A stretch of DNA of 26,549 nucleotides from an uncultured Trueperaceae bacterium. GTDB lineage: Bacteria; Deinococcota; Deinococci; Deinococcales; Trueperaceae. This document shows positions 1 through 5,244 of the stretch, piece after piece. The position numbers and the translations under genes are program-made. Location: NCBI GenBank assembly GCA_937907415.1, contig CALCHY010000214.1:1-26549 (forward strand), written 5' to 3'. Positions within the stretch are counted from its first letter, which is position 1; every line of letters starts with the position of its first letter. The notes under the pieces are model-generated. The model made no database searches, had not been told where the DNA came from, and saw nothing but the letters and a program-made list of their open reading frames with translations.

Positions 1-10
1 ACGCTGGCGC

Positions 11-53
11 GCACCAGTAGCTCAGTGGATAGAGCAGCCGCCTTCTAAGCGGT
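11..53 (+). pseudogene. 5' half of tRNA-Arg(UCU)
   Basis: Bases 11-17 could form the 5' acceptor strand, 18-19 are the usual TA, 20-23 and 32-35 pair as the D stem (GCTC/GAGC), and 37-41 pair with 49-53 around the seven-base loop CTTCTAA, giving anticodon TCT at 44-46. After base 53 there is no T arm (no TTCGA-type loop) and no matching acceptor strand or CCA end, so only the 5' half is present. It could be an attachment-site remnant or a decayed tRNA. The anticodon arm is clear; the meaning of the fragment is open. Confidence 0.6.
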
Positions 54-96
54 AGAGCACCCCACGACAACCACAATCCAGCACGCGAAACTCGCA

Positions 97-121
97 CGCG
101 CCCTCCACTCGTGGGGGCGCG
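97..121 (+). terminator. GC-rich hairpin, possible terminator
   Basis: CGCGCCC (97-103) pairs with GGGCGCG (115-121); a bulged T and three more pairs close a CTCG loop. It is followed by TTTGGGGGTTT, a mediocre U tract. A second short stem (GGGGGT 133-138 with ACCCCC 148-153) abuts the -35 box downstream. Together they would insulate the following operon from transcription entering from the left. Confidence 0.4.
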
Positions 122-153
122 TTTGGGGGTTTGGGGGTGACTTCCCTACCCCC

Positions 154-183
154 TTGACACCGCGTATATACCAGGTGTAGTAT
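154..183 (+). promoter_or_regulatory. sigma70-type promoter of the left plus-strand operon
   Basis: A perfect -35 box TTGACA (154-159) and a -10 box TAGTAT (178-183) are separated by 18 bases. Transcription would start near 190, leaving a leader of about 45 bases before the ATG at 234. The spacer contains the 8-bp palindrome GTATATAC (164-171), a plausible operator for the ribbon-helix-helix protein encoded second in this operon; that link is inference. Confidence 0.7.
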
Positions 184-233
184 CTATTCAAGAGCGGGAG
201 TGAGACCCCGCCACCACCCAGGAGGAACACAAG

Positions 234-551
234 ATGACCAACACCGAGACCGAGACCCTGATCCCCACCCCCATCGAAGACGCAACGCCCCGCTACCTAG
301 TCGCCACCCTCACCCCCGAGCAAGCCACCCGCGCCACCAACGGCACGCACGCCAAGAGCCACAACGTCTACCTCATCCACGCCGTCGGCCAGCGCCGCGA
401 AACCTGGAGCCTCAAGGCCGGCAAGACCCCCGAAGCCGCAATCGTGGACACGTACGGCGCCGTCGGCCGCCCGCTCATCTGGAAGACCGAAAGCGGCACC
501 CCCAAGCCCACCCCCACGATCGACGACCTCTTCGCCCTCAACAACCTGTAA
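234..551 (+). CDS. Hypothetical protein, first gene of the RHH operon
   Basis: A 105-residue protein I do not recognise. The ATG follows a strong Shine-Dalgarno site (AGGAGG, 220-225) and a near-consensus promoter. The protein is soluble-looking, with no signal peptide, membrane segment or cysteine. It is rich in Thr and Pro at both ends, with a mixed core that includes a VYLIHAVGQRRETWSL stretch likely to be beta structure. It is followed after 73 bases by a ribbon-helix-helix protein, presumably in the same transcript. A small strongly expressed unknown gene followed by a DNA-binding autoregulator is the layout of several phage counter-defence operons, but nothing in the sequence itself shows such a function. 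Confidence 0.75.
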   Translation: MTNTETETLIPTPIEDATPRYLVATLTPEQATRATNGTHAKSHNVYLIHAVGQRRETWSLKAGKTPEAAIVDTYGAVGRPLIWKTESGTPKPTPTIDDLFALNNL

Positions 552-563
552 CCGAGAACACGC

Positions 564-592
564 GGGCCGCCCCGAGGTGAGACGGGCGGCCC
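564..592 (+). promoter_or_regulatory. Intercistronic hairpin
   Basis: GGGCCGCCC (564-572) pairs perfectly with GGGCGGCCC (584-592) around an 11-base loop. No T tract follows, so it is more likely an mRNA-processing, stability or partial attenuation element between the unknown gene and the RHH gene than a full terminator. It lies upstream of the preferred start of the RHH gene (625). Confidence 0.5.
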
Positions 593-624
593 ACAGAGCC
601 CCAGAAGGACAGGAGCAGAGTACC

Positions 625-1053
625 GTGAGCAGACTAGAGAAGATCCGCGAGACCTACCTCAACCAACCAATCAGCGAGTTCCTCGCCAACGACGGCAACG
701 CAAGCGAGTACGCCAAGCTCGTGTTCGACGGCGCCGTGTTCGGCCCCGGCCAGGAAGTCGTTGACGAGGAGTTGGGAATCCTAACGGCGGGCGACCTCGC
801 CGAGGCGATCGAGGCGCTAGTCGAGGACGCCGCCGCGGCTCGCCAGCGTCAGCTGGACGCGTTGGCCGACCACCGCGAGGGGACGCAGTATCAACCTCTT
901 GACGCCGCCAGTCCGACCGTGACCGTGCTCCTCAAACTGCCGGAGAGCTTGCGTGACGAGTTGGACGTCGCCGCGCAGGAGCGCGGCCTGAACCGGAGCG
1001 CGGCGATTCGCGAGGCTATAACCGCGTGGCTAAGCGAGGCCGCTACCGTGTAG
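625..1053 (+). CDS. Ribbon-helix-helix (CopG/Arc-type) DNA-binding protein
   Basis: A 142-residue protein from the GTG at 625, preferred over the upstream GTG at 577 because AGGAG (611-615) lies at the right distance and 577 sits inside a hairpin. The last 45 residues have the RHH pattern: a beta strand (TVTVLLKLPESL), a first helix (RDELDVAAQERG), and LNRSAAIREAITAWL as the second helix. RHH proteins dimerise and bind short palindromes, often repressing their own operon. The first 95 residues are a separate acidic helical region of unknown role. It could be an autoregulator of the promoter at 154-183, an antitoxin, or a regulator for the neighbouring unknown gene. The RHH domain is clear; its target is inference. 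Confidence 0.8.
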   Translation: MSRLEKIRETYLNQPISEFLANDGNASEYAKLVFDGAVFGPGQEVVDEELGILTAGDLAEAIEALVEDAAAARQRQLDALADHREGTQYQPLDAASPTVTVLLKLPESLRDELDVAAQERGLNRSAAIREAITAWLSEAATV

Positions 1054-1095
1054 ACTGGGGCCTTGCGGGAGAGCCTAGCCTTTTGGTCCGGCGCC

Positions 1096-1120
1096 GACCC
1101 CCACCTATGCGGTGGGGGTC
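1096..1120. terminator. Bidirectional terminator hairpin between convergent genes
   Basis: GACCCCCACC (1096-1105) pairs perfectly with GGTGGGGGTC (1111-1120) around a five-base loop. It lies between the plus-strand RHH gene (stop at 1053) and the minus-strand lysis block (last stop at 1121-1123). The plus-strand side is followed by TTACTTCT. Its position suits termination in both directions. Confidence 0.7.
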
Positions 1121-1438
1121 TTACTTCTGTGCCTTGCGGCCCATCGCGTAGGTGATTGCGCCCGTCACGACGCTCATGATGACGCCAAGCCCGACTGTTT
1201 GCAGGACGTTGCTGTTGCCGCTGCTGCGTTCGGCGAGCGCCGTGATCTTCTCCTCGATGCGGCCCAACTGCACGGGCACGGCGCGCAGTCCGAGGATCTC
1301 GCTCTCGACTTGACTGAGGCGCGTCTCGACGATGCTGAGGCGCGTGTCAATACCGCTGCTCCAGGATGGGGCGTCTTGCGCGAGTCCCCCGGCCAGCAGC
1401 AGGAGGGCGGCGATTGCGGTGAGCGTGCGTTTGACCAC
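1121..1438 (-). CDS. Exported coiled-coil protein with C-terminal membrane anchor, lysis block
   Basis: A 105-residue protein from the GTG at 1438, which has GAGGAG at a suitable distance; longer in-frame versions lack this site. Residues 1-21 form a signal peptide (MVKRT, hydrophobic run, AGGLAQ before DA). Residues 30-72 show a heptad pattern (TRLSIVETRLSQVESEI and onward) typical of a coiled coil. Residues 78-99 form a transmembrane segment followed by RKAQK. The architecture resembles XhlA-type phage lysis proteins (coiled coil then C-terminal anchor), but the extra signal peptide also fits a periplasm-spanning spanin-like protein. It is the last gene of the lysis block. The topology is well supported; the exact lysis role is inferred from context. 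Confidence 0.65.
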   Translation of the reverse strand: MVKRTLTAIAALLLLAGGLAQDAPSWSSGIDTRLSIVETRLSQVESEILGLRAVPVQLGRIEEKITALAERSSGNSNVLQTVGLGVIMSVVTGAITYAMGRKAQK

Positions 1439-1506
1439 GGGGGGTCTCCTCTCAAGAGACGCGGGGGCGCCCCGAATAGGCGGGGCGAGTGTCGTTAGAT
1501 AGCGTC

Positions 1507-1536
1507 GCTGGCGCCTGGTTTGCCGCAGGCGCCAGC
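1507..1536 (-). promoter_or_regulatory. 11-bp hairpin between the two small lysis-block genes
   Basis: GCTGGCGCCTG (1507-1517) pairs perfectly with CAGGCGCCAGC (1526-1536) around an eight-base loop. It lies 15 bases beyond the stop of the 30-residue gene and about 70 bases before the next start. No T tract follows on either strand, so an mRNA-stability or partial-termination role is likelier than full termination. Confidence 0.45.
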
Positions 1537-1551
1537 AGGTTGTGACCCCGG

Positions 1552-1644
1552 TTAGCGGGGTGGGCGTAGGCGGCCGAGGGCGGCCGTCAGCACGGCCCCG
1601 AGGGCCGCACCGAGAATGAACCAGACCAGGCTGAAGTGCTCCAT
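1552..1644 (-). CDS. Small membrane peptide (30 aa), lysis block
   Basis: A 30-residue ORF that starts with ATG at 1644, preceded by a strong AGGAGG that overlaps the end of the DUF6527-like gene, and ends with TAA at 1552-1554. The peptide begins MEHFSLVWFILGAA, continues with GxxxG-type spacing (LGAALGAVLTAALG) and ends in a basic tail (RLRPPR). It is a single predicted membrane helix with the N-terminus outside by the positive-inside rule. Its position between lysis genes suggests a holin accessory or antiholin-like role. That is inference; small size limits certainty, but the ribosome site and tight spacing argue that it is real. Confidence 0.6.
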   Translation of the reverse strand: MEHFSLVWFILGAALGAVLTAALGRLRPPR

Positions 1645-1646
1645 GT

Positions 1647-1976
1647 CTAACCTCCTCCCTCTGTCTCAATCAGGTCGACCGTCTGCCCTGCCAGGTGGTG
1701 CGTGCAGTCGCCAAGGAACTGAATCTGGCCGTCGCGCACGAAGGAGTGGCAGACGCGCAGCTCGTGGTTCGGGCCTTCGTCCCAGCGGACCACGAGCGAG
1801 GGATTGAATGTCGGGCGGTCAACGTCGCCGTTGAACGACCAGACCGCGTGCTCTTCACCAGGCCGGTTGGTCTGGACGGTGTAGAACGCGTGACCGAAGC
1901 CGCAGCCGGGGCACTCGAAGAGCCAGCCCACAAGGTCGGTCTTATCGCGGCGGTACATGGGCGCAATGCGAGGCAT
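1647..1976 (-). CDS. DUF6527-like putative metal-binding phage protein
   Basis: A 109-residue protein. The ATG at 1976 follows GAGGAGG. A CPGC motif with a following GFGHAF, then WSFNGDVDRPTFNPSL, and a CHSFVRDGQIQFLGDCTHHL block near the C-terminus match my recollection of the DUF6527 family, common near lysis or tail genes of phages. The cysteine and histidine pattern (CPGC, CH, CTHH) suggests a structural zinc site. Its biochemical function is unknown. It lies 12 bases after the preceding stop, within the lysis operon. Confidence 0.65.
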   Translation of the reverse strand: MPRIAPMYRRDKTDLVGWLFECPGCGFGHAFYTVQTNRPGEEHAVWSFNGDVDRPTFNPSLVVRWDEGPNHELRVCHSFVRDGQIQFLGDCTHHLAGQTVDLIETEGGG

Positions 1977-1988
1977 GTCTCCTCCTCT

Positions 1989-2390
1989 CTACGGTGGAAT
2001 GCGGTAGGTGAATCCGGCCCTCAACCAGGTGCTATCGCCAATGGGTTTGATGCCGCCTAGTTCAGGTAGGCGCACCTCCGTCCATGCGCTCCACGTGTCG
2101 GCGTAGTAAGCAGCGACGACGTAGGGAGCTAGGTGCCCGTCGAGCTGGCCGCCAAGCACGGCCTCGGCATCCACGCCGACGGCTAGCTCGAGAGCGCCGA
2201 GCACCAGGACCGGGCGCTCCCAGAAGCAGCCCACGACCGCGCTCGGCCAGGTGGAGCTGCAGGTAATCGAGGAACCGGCCAGAACACTGAACGGGGGCGA
2301 CGGGTTAGCGTCTGCGTCTTGCGCGCTCCCTAGCGGCGTCAGCGCGAGAATCGTGACTAGGAGCAGGAGGAGGGGCCGGCGGAAGCCCAC
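1989..2390 (-). CDS. Exported protein of unknown function, lysis block
   Basis: A 133-residue protein whose GTG start (2390) abuts the TGA of the preceding holin-like gene, so translation is probably coupled; there is no strong ribosome site of its own. Residues 1-23 form a classic signal peptide (MGFRRP, hydrophobic run, GSAQ before DA). Two cysteines (ITCSSTW and VVGCFW) could form a disulfide in the periplasm. The C-terminal half alternates hydrophobic and aromatic residues (APYVVAAYYADTWSAW, then WLRAGFTYRIPP), like a few outer-membrane or surface beta strands. It could be an outer-membrane-facing lysis accessory in a diderm host. I see no known catalytic motif. Confidence 0.55.
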   Translation of the reverse strand: MGFRRPLLLLLVTILALTPLGSAQDADANPSPPFSVLAGSSITCSSTWPSAVVGCFWERPVLVLGALELAVGVDAEAVLGGQLDGHLAPYVVAAYYADTWSAWTEVRLPELGGIKPIGDSTWLRAGFTYRIPP

Positions 2391-2738
2391 TCAGGCCCCC
2401 GCCGCCTTCGCTTTTGGGAACAGGCTCCTGAGGGCGTCGACGCCGCCGGACCCCAACCAACCAGCACCGAGCCCGAACGCGATCGCGGACACGAGTGTGG
2501 TGCTCGCCTCGAACAGGCCAGCTGCGAAGCCGATGCCTCCGAGTGCGCCGCCAACGGCGACGGATGCGATGACGACGGCGACGCCATCGAGTTTGAGGCC
2601 CTTGCGAACGCCGGCGATGACAGCGACGACCACGACTGCGAGGGCAGCCGTCTCGCCGAACCAGAGGGCCGGGTCGGTGACCTCAAGGCCCAATGCGGTG
2701 GCCAGGGTCGTGAGGGCGAGAATGATGATGCGCTGCAT
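2391..2738 (-). CDS. Putative holin (multi-pass small membrane protein)
   Basis: A 115-residue protein from the ATG at 2738, chosen because AAGGAGG lies just upstream; an upstream TTG would place that site inside the gene. There are three or four hydrophobic segments: near residues 4-18, 27-42 (ALAVVVVAVIAG), 52-78 (VAVVIASVAVGGALGGIGFAAG) and about 83-97, with a basic loop (VRKGLKLDG) and a basic C-terminus (FPKAKAAGA). Size, topology and position directly downstream of the endolysin fit a holin that forms the inner-membrane lesion. Holins share little sequence, so the call rests on topology and context. Confidence 0.6.
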   Translation of the reverse strand: MQRIIILALTTLATALGLEVTDPALWFGETAALAVVVVAVIAGVRKGLKLDGVAVVIASVAVGGALGGIGFAAGLFEASTTLVSAIAFGLGAGWLGSGGVDALRSLFPKAKAAGA

Positions 2739-2824
2739 GTGTGCCTCCTTCAACGCCGCGCCTATCCGGCTGCGGCGGTCACGCCAGCTGGGTCAGGTAC
2801 CACCCCCAGGCAGAGAAAGGCCAG

Positions 2825-3259
2825 TCACGAATGCACCAATTGCACCGCATCCCGGCGCTTGATTAGCTCGTCGCTTAGAAGGTGTTCGACATGAACCCAT
2901 TCGGCCGGTCCGATGTGCGTCAGGCCGTACGGTTCGAGAGGCACCACGCGGTACAGGTGCTGCCAGGAGGAAATCTCCCAGATTGCCTGACCTGTCGACT
3001 TGCGGATCATTGCCAGGTCAACGGCGAGCCCCCAGCGGTGGCGAGAGTCCAGGGTCCATGTCACTTGCGGGGCGCCAAGATAGGGTGCTTCGCGGCCTTG
3101 GGCGAAGAGCCACTTCTGGCGCTCTTCTGTCCGGCGTGTCTCCGTGACGCGGAACTCGACGTGCGTCAGGGTGCTTTCCGCAGCCGCTAACCAGGACAGA
3201 AACGGAATCCGGAAGGCTGGGGCGAGGTCGCCCAGTTCACGATTTACAGTCGGCGTCAT
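2825..3259 (-). CDS. M15-family peptidase endolysin (L-Ala-D-Glu / D-Ala-D-Ala type)
   Basis: A 144-residue zinc peptidase that would cut the peptide stems of peptidoglycan at lysis. The M15 signature is complete: SRHRWGLAVD at 72-81 supplies zinc ligands H74 and D81, and EWVHVEH at 120-126 supplies the ExxH pair (E120 catalytic, H123 zinc ligand). The start is the ATG at 3259, which overlaps the stop of the upstream HNH gene as ATGA and has GGAG upstream; a TTG 15 bases further out is less likely. There is no signal peptide, so release should depend on the holin encoded 86 bases downstream. Length matches single-domain phage endolysins of this family, with no separate wall-binding domain. 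Confidence 0.88.
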   Translation of the reverse strand: MTPTVNRELGDLAPAFRIPFLSWLAAAESTLTHVEFRVTETRRTEERQKWLFAQGREAPYLGAPQVTWTLDSRHRWGLAVDLAMIRKSTGQAIWEISSWQHLYRVVPLEPYGLTHIGPAEWVHVEHLLSDELIKRRDAVQLVHS

Positions 3260-3927
3260 CGAGTGTGACTCCAAGCTCGTCGCGAAACGATTGCGTTGAT
3301 GTGCCCGGACGACACGCCGAACGAATCTGCTAGTGCTTTACGGGGCACGCCATCGGCATGCAAGGTCCGAATAGCTTGGACGGCAGCTTCGGAAACTTTC
3401 GCCCGACCGTTCGCTTCGCCTCGCCGTTCACAGTTCCCGAGTGCCCAAGAATGCCGGACGTTGTCAGCATGCGTGACGTATTCAAGGTTGTTGGGCGCAT
3501 TGTTCGTTCGGTCCCCATCGATGTGATTCACTTCGAGGCCGTCTGGGCACGGGCCGAGGAACGCTAGGGCAATTAGCTGGTGGACTCGGATTTGTCTCCG
3601 GTCCGGGCGTGGGTAAGGGCGGAGCTGATAGTAGCCGTCCTGGTTTGCGTGGCCGGTAACAATCTTTAGTGGATATGCTTTCCCGATAACGGGGCCAACC
3701 CAACGGAGCCGGCCCAAACTGGAGGCCTGGTATCTGCCTTCAAGGCCGGGAACATCAACCCAGTCTTCGCCATCTCGAGTATCTACTGGACGGTCTAGTT
3801 CGAGGCGGTCGCTTCGCCTGAGTCGCTTGTAGTGCATCGTGCAGAGGCCGCTTGAGTAATATCGGGGCCTGCCGCACTGACCTACCTTGCAGGTCTGTTG
3901 GCGAGATGTTGTTGGCTGTGGTTCCAA
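3256..3927 (-). CDS. NUMOD4-HNH homing-type endonuclease
   Basis: A 223-residue protein from the TTG at 3927, preferred because GGAGGG precedes it at good spacing; the ORF is open up to 3984 but without a ribosome site. Domains in order: a small zinc finger (C13, C18, C29, H32), NUMOD4 (EDWVDVPGLEGRYQASSLGR, 54-73), an HNH nuclease of the HNH_3 type (H116, then VNHIDGDRTNNAPNNLEY at 133-150), and a C-terminal helix-turn-helix (about 180-215) likely to recognise DNA. This order is typical of free-standing phage homing endonucleases. The stop overlaps the endolysin start (ATGA), so it is translationally coupled to a lysis gene. A structured leader lies immediately upstream. Confidence 0.85.
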   Translation of the reverse strand: MEPQPTTSRQQTCKVGQCGRPRYYSSGLCTMHYKRLRRSDRLELDRPVDTRDGEDWVDVPGLEGRYQASSLGRLRWVGPVIGKAYPLKIVTGHANQDGYYQLRPYPRPDRRQIRVHQLIALAFLGPCPDGLEVNHIDGDRTNNAPNNLEYVTHADNVRHSWALGNCERRGEANGRAKVSEAAVQAIRTLHADGVPRKALADSFGVSSGHINAIVSRRAWSHTR

Positions 3928-3932
3928 AACAG

Positions 3933-3982
3933 GGCCCTCCGGTCGCTGGGAGTGGGGGGACTCCCGTGCGGCCCGGAGGGCC
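3933..3982 (-). promoter_or_regulatory. Leader hairpin sequestering the SD of the HNH-lysis operon
   Basis: On the minus strand GGCCCTCCGG (3982-3973) pairs perfectly with CCGGAGGGCC (3942-3933); an inner six-base stem (ACTCCC 3960-3965 with GGGAGT 3948-3953, plus-strand numbering) lies between. The 3' arm contains GGAGGG, the likely ribosome site for the TTG start at 3927, so the folded leader should block initiation. A closely similar element precedes the capsid gene (21203-21243). Confidence 0.6.
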
Positions 3983-3997
3983 AAACTGCTTACAAAG

Positions 3998-4006
3998 AGT
4001 CTAGCA
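3998..4006 (-). promoter_or_regulatory. Extended -10 promoter candidate for the lysis block
   Basis: Reading the minus strand, TGC TAGACT gives a TGn-extended -10 box (TAGACT at 4003-3998). No good -35 box lies at the expected distance. The same TGCTA-x-ACT element, at almost the same distance (14-15 bases) from a matching hairpin, occurs upstream of the capsid gene, which supports it. Confidence 0.45.
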
Positions 4007-4024
4007 GGTCACGACAACAAGAAG

Positions 4025-4042
4025 GCCGCCCCGAAGGGCGGC
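4025..4042 (-). terminator. Rho-independent terminator of the pilin gene
   Basis: On the minus strand GCCGCCC, a TTCG tetraloop and GGGCGGC form a perfect 7-bp hairpin, followed by the pyrimidine-rich CTTCTTGTTGT. It lies 22 bases beyond the pilin stop, which suggests that the pilin is a single-gene unit separate from the lysis block. Confidence 0.75.
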
Positions 4043-4064
4043 ATTCACTTGGTTCAGTGGTGTG

Positions 4065-4457
4065 TTACTGCTGCATCGTTACGACTTGAGTAGTCTGCGT
4101 TCCGCCCGAGTAGGTGACGGTAACGACAAGCGGGTCGCCTGCGTTGGCCCCCTGAACGCACGTCACAGCGGACACGGGGAGCGGTGCCGGGACGACGGCT
4201 GTTTCGGAGCCGCTCGTGACCGTGACGGTTGCGTTCGTGACGGCACCACAGGTGGCCACCGCGTTGGCCGGGTTGTTGACCTGCACGGCGGCGGCGGCGG
4301 TCGCGACCTGGCGGGCGACCGACTGCGCGGCGACGTCGTTGGCGCGGGCACGGGCGTTGAGGAGGTTGGGGATGAGTACGGCGGCGAGGATGCCGATGAT
4401 CGCGATTACGATCAGCAGCTCGATCAGGGTGAAGCCCTGCGTCTTACGGTTGCGCAT
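4065..4457 (-). CDS. Type IV prepilin (major-pilin-like)
   Basis: A 130-residue prepilin. After a seven-residue basic leader (MRNRKTQ) comes the class III signal G8-F9-T10-L11-I12-E13: prepilin peptidase would cut after G8, and E13 is the conserved Glu5 of mature pilin. Residues 9-32 are the hydrophobic assembly helix, followed by IPNLLNARARAND, a helix continuation similar to pilins I recall from Deinococcus-Thermus. The globular part is small, Val/Thr/Ala-rich, with C70 and C100 placed for a disulfide loop. SD AAGGAG precedes the ATG at 4457. It is flanked by phage lysis and tail genes and divergent from a regulator; no other pilus assembly gene is visible, so it would rely on host machinery. 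Confidence 0.9.
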   Translation of the reverse strand: MRNRKTQGFTLIELLIVIAIIGILAAVLIPNLLNARARANDVAAQSVARQVATAAAAVQVNNPANAVATCGAVTNATVTVTSGSETAVVPAPLPVSAVTCVQGANAGDPLVVTVTYSGGTQTTQVVTMQQ

Positions 4458-4522
4458 GATGCGCTCCTTCCGAATCGGCTTCCGGGATGAAGTATGAATG
4501 ATGTCCGGTCGCCTGGTAGTGC

Positions 4523-4546
4523 CAGCCCCTGGGTTCCAGTGGGCTG
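4523..4546. promoter_or_regulatory. Imperfect palindrome in the pilin-regulator divergent region
   Basis: CAGCCC (4523-4528) and CTGG (4529-4532) pair with CCAG (4536-4539) and GGGCTG (4541-4546), a 10-bp inverted repeat with one bulged T and a GTT centre. It is central in the 142-bp gap (4458-4599) between the divergently transcribed pilin and the AbrB/winged-helix regulator, so it is a reasonable operator candidate. I see no clear sigma70 promoter on either strand in this gap. Confidence 0.4.
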
Positions 4547-4599
4547 ATGAGGAGCGTACTCACCTGGCTCTTACGAAGCTCTGATTTTCCTCACATGCC

Positions 4600-5244
4600 G
4601 TGTCAGAATCCCGTCAGATGACGGTGCGTAAGAAACTCCAGAAGCTCGGGAACAGCAGGGTCTTGCTCCTCGACCGCGACTTGCTCGCGGCGCTCTTGCC
4701 TGACGGCGACCTGGACGCCACGCTCCTCGTCGAGGTGGTCGGCTCGGCGCTTGTTGTGAGGCGCGAGGACGCGCCGGCGCCGACCGTCGAGGCGGTCGAG
4801 CAGGCGGCCACCCTGGCTGTGCCTGCCGTGCCTGGCCTCTCCCCCACCGAGCGGCTCGTGCTCACGGCGCTGCGGGATGGAGCGGCCACGCGCGGCGAGC
4901 TAGCCGAGAGTATCGGGCGTGCGCCGGAGACTGTCAGCGCCGCGCTCAAGACCCTCAAGGATAAGAGCCTGGTCACGCAAACAGGCCGCGATTGGCGGCT
5001 CACGCCCACGGCCAAGACGCGGCTAGAGGCCGATGAGGGGCGCAAGTTCGCGGAACTGCCAGCGGCCCTCGCGCGGCTTTTGCTCGCGCTCGAAGCCGGA
5101 CCAGCCACAGCCGCGCAACTCCAGGAGCGCCTCGGCGTCACGCGCACTGCCGTGCTCACGGCCACCAGGCAGGCCATCGCGGCGGGCCTCGTGAGCGCCA
5201 CGAGTGAGGCGACGCCGTGTTATGGGCTCACCGCTCGGCAATGA
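4600..5244 (+). CDS. AbrB-like plus winged-helix transcriptional regulator
   Basis: A 214-residue regulator from the GTG at 4600, with an alternative ATG at 4618; neither has a visible ribosome site, so translation may be leaderless or weak. Residues 9-55 match the SpoVT/AbrB swapped-hairpin fold (RKKLQKLGNSRVLLLDRDLL, then a strand ending SALVVRRE). Residues 80-142 form a MarR-like winged helix (LSPTERLVLTALRDG, then APETVSAALKTLKDKSLV as turn and recognition helix). Residues 152-213 look like a second winged helix. AbrB domains and winged helices both bind DNA, so the protein may read a composite operator. It is divergent from the pilin and its 3' end overlaps a tail gene by 17 bases on the opposite strand. 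Confidence 0.78.
   Translation: MSESRQMTVRKKLQKLGNSRVLLLDRDLLAALLPDGDLDATLLVEVVGSALVVRREDAPAPTVEAVEQAATLAVPAVPGLSPTERLVLTALRDGAATRGELAESIGRAPETVSAALKTLKDKSLVTQTGRDWRLTPTAKTRLEADEGRKFAELPAALARLLLALEAGPATAAQLQERLGVTRTAVLTATRQAIAAGLVSATSEATPCYGLTARQ

Noticed and set aside
113..137. G-quadruplex from runs of five G
   Set aside because: Only three G runs (113-117, 125-129, 133-137) are present; a fourth tract is lacking, and the last run can pair with the C run at 149-153.
1439..1551. Extension of the 105 aa coiled-coil gene upstream to 1669
   Set aside because: The longer frame lacks a ribosome site and would overlap the 30-residue gene and a hairpin; GTG 1438 has GAGGAG.
4458..4599. Sigma54 promoter for the pilin (TGGCAC present on the minus strand)
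   Set aside because: The required TTGCA-like half at the right spacing is missing.
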